This document shows positions 21,641-29,854 of a stretch of 29,854 nucleotides of DNA, one piece after another. Source of the stretch: a virus. A model generated the notes under the pieces. It searched no databases. It saw nothing but the letters and a program-made list of their open reading frames with translations, and had not been told where the DNA came from. Position numbers and translations under genes: made by a program. The stretch lies in IMG/VR virus record IMGVR_UViG_3300046558_000104, positions 1-29,854 of that record. One strand, 5' to 3'. Positions within the stretch are counted from its first letter, which is position 1. Each line of letters opens with the position of its first letter.

Positions 21641-23929
21641 TCAGTTTTCGTATTCCGGGTCCGGCTCGACAATGAGGTTGCCGTTGCGGACGGTAGAGTG
21701 CGCTACGCCCTTGGGATTGGCGGCGAAGTATTCAGCCATGGCGGCGTCATGGACATCGTCCGGCACATCGCTGAGCGTGGCCCAAGAGCCTTCGCGAACA
21801 ACAGGTTGGATGCGCTGTCCCGCCGCTTTGGCTGCTACGATACCGCTACGGTGCAGGAGGTCTCCGAAAGCACGGTCCTTCTCCGCCGTGGCAGCGATCT
21901 GCTGCATCAGCTCTTCGATGTTGCGCGGGTCACTTTCGGTGACGATCTGCGACACCCGGTCCTTGACGGCGTTGCGGTACTGACCGTTTGCCCGAGAAGC
22001 TAGGAAGTCCACAGCGCTGGAAAGCATCCCACGCGGACTAAGCGCACTTAGGGACTTGCCGCCCAGTTGGGCATCCAGGTCCGCATCGAGCGCCTGACGG
22101 CTCGCGGTGCGTGAGTTTCCATTGACCTCCCGGAACAGAAGGTTCCCCTGCTGCTCGGCTTCGAGGCGTGTCAACAGGTCCCTGACGGAGCCGTTGTTGC
22201 CCATCATGGACCCAATGGCCTGCTGCTTCGTCGGATCGCCGATCGCCCGCTCCACGGCCTTGGAGGCATCCCCTGTCGGGAATCTTGCTCCGTATTCGGA
22301 TGCCGTGTCCGCCAGCGCCGTTCGGGCGCCTATAGCCCACGAGGGCTGAGCGTTCTCAGGCATGGCCCGTGCAGTAGCATTGATTTCGTGGCCGGTCTGG
22401 TTGGCCACACCCTGCCCTGCATTGAATGCGTCTCGTTGGGCCATATCGTCAGCATACTGGGCCGTTACGTCGCCATAGGCTTGGTTCTGGTCCGCGATCT
22501 GCTGTCGGAGGTCCCGTGCGCGGCTGTTGATATGGACGGAGTTGGTCGTGTCCACCGGTCGGAAGCCGCTGGTATTCATGGCCGCCCTGCCGTTGTCGCG
22601 CATGGCCCTAATGACCTGATCGAACCCTTCGGTCGAAAGGTTCTTGTCCAACACCAACATGCCCTCCGGCGTGATGATGTGGGGCACGTTCGGCGCCATC
22701 GTCCCCGGTTGTGGGTTCGGCACAAGGCGGAGCCCCAGGGCCTCAGGATTGCGCATGGCGTTGCGGATGTTCCGCATGGCCTGCGGGACGGCCTCAGCGA
22801 ACGCGGGAGTCTGCATGATCGCCTGAATTTCGGGAGTCACCACCATAGGCTGCGCATAGGCCTCAGCGTACTTGGGCGCGGCCTGTGCCTTCGCCCTCGC
22901 GGCGTGCTGCTCCATCTGTTGCAGCGGGTCGCCCACGGGCCCCATCGTTTCGATGACGTGCTGGCGGACGCGAGTTGCCTCATCGGCCTTGCGGCGCTCT
23001 ACGGCCTCAACGACCCTGCGCTGTCCCGGACCCATTCCGCGAGACGCCCAGCTCGTGAGGTTCCGCATGGGTTCGGTGACGTCGCCGGGGATCGCAGGCA
23101 CATTCATAGCTTGGCGGGCCGCAACCTCCGACGCGATAGCTTCCGGGCTCGCAGGAGCCCCCGGTGTGCCAAAGCCGCGCTGAATGTTCCCTTCCCCCAT
23201 GGCTTCCGCCGCCATACGGTTGGCCTGGGCGGTTGCACGGTCGTTAGGTCCGATACGGCGTCGGTTCAGGAGCGCACGAGGGATATTCGCCAGACGGCGT
23301 GTGGCCGCTTCCGCACCTGGAATATTCTCGCGGAGAAATCGTCCCCCGCGTGCCCCGGCCGCAAGAACGGGAGTGGCAAGCGCCCCCAGTCCTGCCCCCA
23401 TGGCGCCGGAACTAAGCGAATTGGCGCCACGCTCCGCTAGGCCTTCGCCTTCGCCAGCGCCGGAAAGCGCCCCGTAGGCCGCACCGACTTTAGCGCCCTG
23501 AAGCATCTTGGAGCCCATTCCGACACCACGCATCGCTGCGCCAGCGGGAAGGAACAGGCCTGCACCTATGCCGCCGATTGTGGAGGCCCAAGCGAGGTTG
23601 GGATGCTCCGCATCGTACTGGTCCTGGTTGGCCTTGAATTCAGCCTGACCGCGATCGAACGCAGCCCCTAGTCCCTCATCGGTGCCCAAGGACCAAATAG
23701 CGGCCGGAATGCCCCCAAGGAGCTCATCGCCCCAGTTGGGGAGCACATTGTCCACTACGTCGCCAGCGAAGTCGCCAGCGGTCTGCCAGCCGGATCGCGG
23801 AGCCTTAGTGGGTGCGGGTTTCTGTGCTTGGGCCTGAACCTGCGCAAGGACCTCTTCAGAGGTTGCGCCGTCTGGCGCCGTGACGTTGTACGTTGAGCCG
23901 TCTGGGCCCTTCACGCGGTATTGAGGCAT
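21641..23929 (-). CDS. Large internal virion / DNA-ejection protein (762 aa)
   Basis: The protein starts with VKGPDGSTYNVTAPDGATSEEV, a small domain that recurs at the N-terminus of phage internal proteins. A Gly/Ala-rich stretch with possible membrane-active helices follows (SIGGIGAGLFLPAGAAMRGVG-like, about residues 110-190), and then a long helical region. Podophage ejection proteins often combine such glycine-rich membrane segments with helical bodies. It overlaps the previous gene by one base and precedes small terminase. No lytic transglycosylase motif is visible. The ejection role is inferred from size, composition and neighbours. Confidence 0.65.
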   Translation of the reverse strand: MPQYRVKGPDGSTYNVTAPDGATSEEVLAQVQAQAQKPAPTKAPRSGWQTAGDFAGDVVDNVLPNWGDELLGGIPAAIWSLGTDEGLGAAFDRGQAEFKANQDQYDAEHPNLAWASTIGGIGAGLFLPAGAAMRGVGMGSKMLQGAKVGAAYGALSGAGEGEGLAERGANSLSSGAMGAGLGALATPVLAAGARGGRFLRENIPGAEAATRRLANIPRALLNRRRIGPNDRATAQANRMAAEAMGEGNIQRGFGTPGAPASPEAIASEVAARQAMNVPAIPGDVTEPMRNLTSWASRGMGPGQRRVVEAVERRKADEATRVRQHVIETMGPVGDPLQQMEQHAARAKAQAAPKYAEAYAQPMVVTPEIQAIMQTPAFAEAVPQAMRNIRNAMRNPEALGLRLVPNPQPGTMAPNVPHIITPEGMLVLDKNLSTEGFDQVIRAMRDNGRAAMNTSGFRPVDTTNSVHINSRARDLRQQIADQNQAYGDVTAQYADDMAQRDAFNAGQGVANQTGHEINATARAMPENAQPSWAIGARTALADTASEYGARFPTGDASKAVERAIGDPTKQQAIGSMMGNNGSVRDLLTRLEAEQQGNLLFREVNGNSRTASRQALDADLDAQLGGKSLSALSPRGMLSSAVDFLASRANGQYRNAVKDRVSQIVTESDPRNIEELMQQIAATAEKDRAFGDLLHRSGIVAAKAAGQRIQPVVREGSWATLSDVPDDVHDAAMAEYFAANPKGVAHSTVRNGNLIVEPDPEYEN

Positions 23930-24684
23930 TAGTTCACTTTTTCAATTGCCCAACCAGAGGGGGCGGCTTTTCGGGGTGGGGGCTTGGGGAGGCCTCGCGG
24001 ACGGGCGGACTTTGAGCCCGGGCGCTTGAGGAAATCGTCTTCTGCGATCTTCTGCGCCTGCTCATATGTCATCCCGTTCGGGGATGGCGTTGCGAGGCTT
24101 CCGAAGCGGGCGATCCACTGTGACTTGAGCAAGGAACGGGTCTGATTGAGCCCACCCTCCCGTTCGGCGCCTGCTATAATACGCTGATTTTCGGCTTGGG
24201 ATTTGTAGGGGCTAACCCCCGCCGTCCGCATCAGTGCGGTGTCCTTGTCCGACGACGAGCCTTTCATCATCTGAGACCCTGTCAGCGCCGTTTGGGCACT
24301 ATGGGTGTTCAGGTGATCCCGCGCTTCTATTGTCCGCCCGGAAATGAATGGCCGAGCGAGAAGCCCGACCGTGGCTCCGACAGTGTCCAGAACTCCGCCG
24401 TCCTGATCCGGCAGGACCATGTCGAGGAAGCGGGCCTTAACCGGGCCGCTGCTGAAGTCATTTACCGCTTGAGAGAGGCGGTCATAGTCCATGGCGGCAT
24501 CACGTTCCGTCGCCGCTTTGTCCGAAGCCGCGATAAGCGCCTTCATGTCGTCCGCAGTTGGCTTGGTCCGCGTGATTGTCGGTGTCCCGGCTTCGGAAGC
24601 ATTATGCCACTGGCCGCCCCGGTAGACGACCTTTTGGCCGGTCTTAGGATTGGTGGCCGTCTGGCCCTCTTGATATTCGTCCAT
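23929..24684 (-). CDS. Probable internal virion protein (251 aa)
   Basis: The protein begins MDEYQEGQTATNPKTGQKVVYRGGQWH, a recurring short N-terminal domain of podophage virion proteins (TATNPKTGQ-x3-YRGGQW). The rest is helical and polar (AQTALTGSQMMKG, YKSQAENQRIIAG) with a Pro/Lys-rich tail. The stop overlaps the start of the 762-residue gene. It is probably packaged in the virion with its two neighbours. I cannot name a T7 counterpart. Confidence 0.65.
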   Translation of the reverse strand: MDEYQEGQTATNPKTGQKVVYRGGQWHNASEAGTPTITRTKPTADDMKALIAASDKAATERDAAMDYDRLSQAVNDFSSGPVKARFLDMVLPDQDGGVLDTVGATVGLLARPFISGRTIEARDHLNTHSAQTALTGSQMMKGSSSDKDTALMRTAGVSPYKSQAENQRIIAGAEREGGLNQTRSLLKSQWIARFGSLATPSPNGMTYEQAQKIAEDDFLKRPGSKSARPRGLPKPPPRKAAPSGWAIEKVN

Positions 24685-24688
24685 TCAC

Positions 24689-25474
24689 TTAGTCCAGAAT
24701 AAAGCCGGTGGGCAGCTTGGCCGATTTGCGGGCTGATTTTGGCGGAGCTTTCGGTGTCGTCGATTTGGCAGCGGCCCTTGCGTCCTTCGCCTTGCTGATT
24801 TCGATGCGTTCAGCGCCTTGCGCCGTCCTCGCGTCATTGTTGGTGATGCGATTTTTGGCGACGAGGTCATTTCGCTCATTCGTCAGCGCTTGGTTGACGT
24901 TCAGCCCCATTCCGCCCGCTACGGCTCCGTAAGTATCGGACCAGGACGCAGGCATCCCGGATACATCGACGCCATAGGCCCCCGCGTTTTGCAGGAGGTC
25001 GGCATAGGCTGCGGGACGCTGTTCCTGGGGAAGCTGTGAGACGGCGTACAGGGCCCGTGAGCGGCGATCTTGAACGTCTGCATACTTCGGCGCGACTTTC
25101 GCCTCCCGCTCTTCCTTGGCCGCCTGAGCGAACTCAGGGACCTGTCTGTACGTCCTGTTCCCCTGCCCGTCCGTGGCAATCTCAAACTGGTTGTCAGGGC
25201 CGCCATAGCTGATGGACTTCTGGGCCTCTTTGCGCAGTCCGGCCATTCGGTCGCCCATGGACCCTGCGGCGGCGCCAAGGCCCTCTCCGAAATTCTGGTT
25301 CGACAAGAAGGCCTGGCTGATCCCCGCTAAGGTTTCTGCAAGGTGCTCTTTGTCCCAGATGGAGGCCTTTTTGGCGACGGAAGGCGGAGGCGTCGGGAGT
25401 GGCCGTTGGAGCCCCGCAGTTGCCTGCACGGGCTGATCGTCCTCATAGCCGAACGGATTTATGGAGGTAGCCAT
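24689..25474 (-). CDS. Probable internal virion protein (261 aa)
   Basis: The start is ATG at 25474, nine bases after the previous stop, with AAGGA five bases upstream; a longer reading to 25540 would overlap the upstream gene. The protein has a short proline-rich N-terminus, then IWDKEHLAETLAGISQAFLSN and GEGLGAAAGSMGDRMAGL, a helical region followed by polar coiled-coil-like sequence ending in a basic tail. Similar proteins occur before ejection proteins in podophages. No enzyme motif is visible. Confidence 0.65.
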   Translation of the reverse strand: MATSINPFGYEDDQPVQATAGLQRPLPTPPPSVAKKASIWDKEHLAETLAGISQAFLSNQNFGEGLGAAAGSMGDRMAGLRKEAQKSISYGGPDNQFEIATDGQGNRTYRQVPEFAQAAKEEREAKVAPKYADVQDRRSRALYAVSQLPQEQRPAAYADLLQNAGAYGVDVSGMPASWSDTYGAVAGGMGLNVNQALTNERNDLVAKNRITNNDARTAQGAERIEISKAKDARAAAKSTTPKAPPKSARKSAKLPTGFILD

Positions 25475-25482
25475 GCTGGTCC

Positions 25483-26649
25483 TTAGAGAAGGTGATAGTT
25501 GACGGTGGCGTATCCGCCGATGTTTGCGCCGCGAGCCCACGGGCGGAGCGCTTCCACTTCGTCGGCCATAACGCCGATCTGGCGAGGGCCTCCCCCGACG
25601 TAGGAATATGCATAGATGCCCAATCCGTCTGCGAAGGCGCCGATGCGTGCGATTTGGGTCTTCAGGCGCCTATCGGAGAATGAGGCATAAGCGCTACCAG
25701 CCGCCGCCGCCGCGCCAGCGATCTGACTCAATAGAGAGCTGGACGATTTGGTCTTGGACGTGCTGGAGCTGGTGCCGGACGAGCCCCACGAGTTTGAGCC
25801 GATGATGTTGAAATATCGCGACAGCAAGTCCGAGGACCTTTCGTCCTCTCCCTGCCACTGGGCAAAGTCAGCGTCGAGCTGTCCCTGCCTGTCGTCCTGC
25901 TCTGCGGTGTCAGCGCCCGACATGGCGCCATACGCGCTATAGGCGGCATCGTTCGACTTGCCCAAGGCATCCACGCCAAAGCTGGCGAGGTTGCTGTAGG
26001 AATTAGCGGCATTGCCGAGTGCGGAAAGCTGCGTTGCGCGGTCGTTCTGCGCCATGGTCAGGCCGGTGTTATACGCATCGCCACGGATCGACGCTGAAAT
26101 GTCCGCAATGCGGTCAGCGGCGCCACGCTGCGCGATGCCCGACGCCACGCCCGCTCTGGACGAGTTGATGTTGCCTCCGGCGCTCGCCGCCCGGTCAATG
26201 CCGGGAAGGATTTCTTCCGTGAGGTTCCGCGTCACGTCCCGCGAATTGGCGTCGATCTGGGCCGCAATGTACGGATTGTCCGCATATTGCTGCGCTGCGC
26301 GGATGTTCGCTTCAGTCGCGTTTTGGTTCGCAAGGGTCGTGTAGGCATCAAGGGTCGAAGCGGCCTTGTCGGAATATCCTGCCATGCTCGTCCCCAGGCT
26401 CGCTAGGGTGTTCGCCGTTGAGAGGCCCTGGCCCGAGGCGTAAGCCTTGAGCTTCGCCAAGGTGTCCTTCGCTTCCGTGGACATGCCTGCGTAAGTGTCG
26501 CCCTGGTAGTATGGCGTGCTCGCGGAGGTGTTGTAGTTGTCCTGGGACGCATTGAAGGCGTCAGTCAGATAGGACGACTGGAAGCTGCTCGGGCCCGTGT
26601 CGAACGACTCGTTCGTTTTGGTGGTGGAAGAGCCGCTGAAGAGGCCCAT
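25483..26649 (-). CDS. Virion protein with a short C-terminal S74-type chaperone domain
   Basis: The protein (388 aa) has a Ser/Thr/Ala-rich helical body (repeats of the type ASGQGLSTANTLASLG) and ends with SDRRLKTQI ... GIYAYSYVGG ... IGVMADEVEALRPWA ... GYATVNYHLL. This tail matches short peptidase S74 / intramolecular chaperone domains, in which the chain is cut before the Ser of the SDxRxK motif after trimerisation. ATG at 26649 has AAGGA about 10 bases upstream. It follows the fibre gene by 24 bases. It may be an internal protein or a tail part; the S74 assignment is clear, the body is not. Confidence 0.75.
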   Translation of the reverse strand: MGLFSGSSTTKTNESFDTGPSSFQSSYLTDAFNASQDNYNTSASTPYYQGDTYAGMSTEAKDTLAKLKAYASGQGLSTANTLASLGTSMAGYSDKAASTLDAYTTLANQNATEANIRAAQQYADNPYIAAQIDANSRDVTRNLTEEILPGIDRAASAGGNINSSRAGVASGIAQRGAADRIADISASIRGDAYNTGLTMAQNDRATQLSALGNAANSYSNLASFGVDALGKSNDAAYSAYGAMSGADTAEQDDRQGQLDADFAQWQGEDERSSDLLSRYFNIIGSNSWGSSGTSSSTSKTKSSSSLLSQIAGAAAAAGSAYASFSDRRLKTQIARIGAFADGLGIYAYSYVGGGPRQIGVMADEVEALRPWARGANIGGYATVNYHLL

Positions 26650-26673
26650 GAGAAGGTAGTCCTTGTAGTTGGT

Positions 26674-29854
<3,181 letters not shown>

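Overview
The window is part of a temperate, T7-like tailed phage (podovirus type) or of the matching prophage. The host is most likely an alphaproteobacterium. This rests on the high GC content judged by eye (about 60%) and on a 40-base piece of a tRNA-Leu(TAG) gene beside the integrase that looks alphaproteobacterial. All genes but one lie on the minus strand, so transcription runs from high to low coordinates. Both ends cut through genes (5' end missing at 29854, 3' end missing at 1), so this is a fragment of a larger genome.

Reading in the direction of transcription, 29854 to 12017 is the late block. It holds a tail-nozzle-like protein, a collagen-like protein, a tail fibre with a C-terminal S74-type chaperone, three probable internal or ejection proteins, small and large terminase, portal, a small conserved protein, scaffold, an SU10-type major capsid protein, a small conserved protein, a gp11-like adaptor, a second collagen-like protein, a lectin-like structural protein, a 63-residue protein and a holin-like membrane protein. 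A strong terminator follows the capsid gene, in the place of T7's T-phi, and another closes the block at about 11990.

From 11891 to 10346 lies the lysogeny cassette: a MarR-like regulator, a complete tyrosine integrase, and the presumed attP core made of the 5' half of tRNA-Leu. A terminator at 10202-10240 separates it from the next block. From 10178 to 5419 lies the early/middle block: single-subunit RNA polymerase flanked by two identical 18-base repeats (candidate phage promoters), ssDNA-binding protein, endonuclease I, a GH24 lysozyme and a small HTH protein, ended by a terminator at about 5310. The only plus-strand gene (5073-5285) converges on this terminator and looks like a moron. From 4809 to 1 lies the replication block: a small protein, primase-helicase, a nucleotidyltransferase-like protein, DNA polymerase, an 80-residue protein and the start of one more gene.

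In the likely programme, the phage polymerase drives the replication and late genes, while the regulator/integrase pair, the tRNA-derived core and the insulating terminator handle lysogeny. The replication genes are close to T7 in motif detail. The late genes are not: the terminases come before the portal and the capsid is of SU10 type, so the genome is mosaic. No intergenic stretch exceeds 300 bases. The longest are 10130-10418 (289 bases: promoter repeat, terminator, attP core), 4810-5072 (263 bases: two leaders, hairpin) and 7289-7516 (228 bases: promoter repeat, terminator, leader of the ssDNA-binding protein gene).
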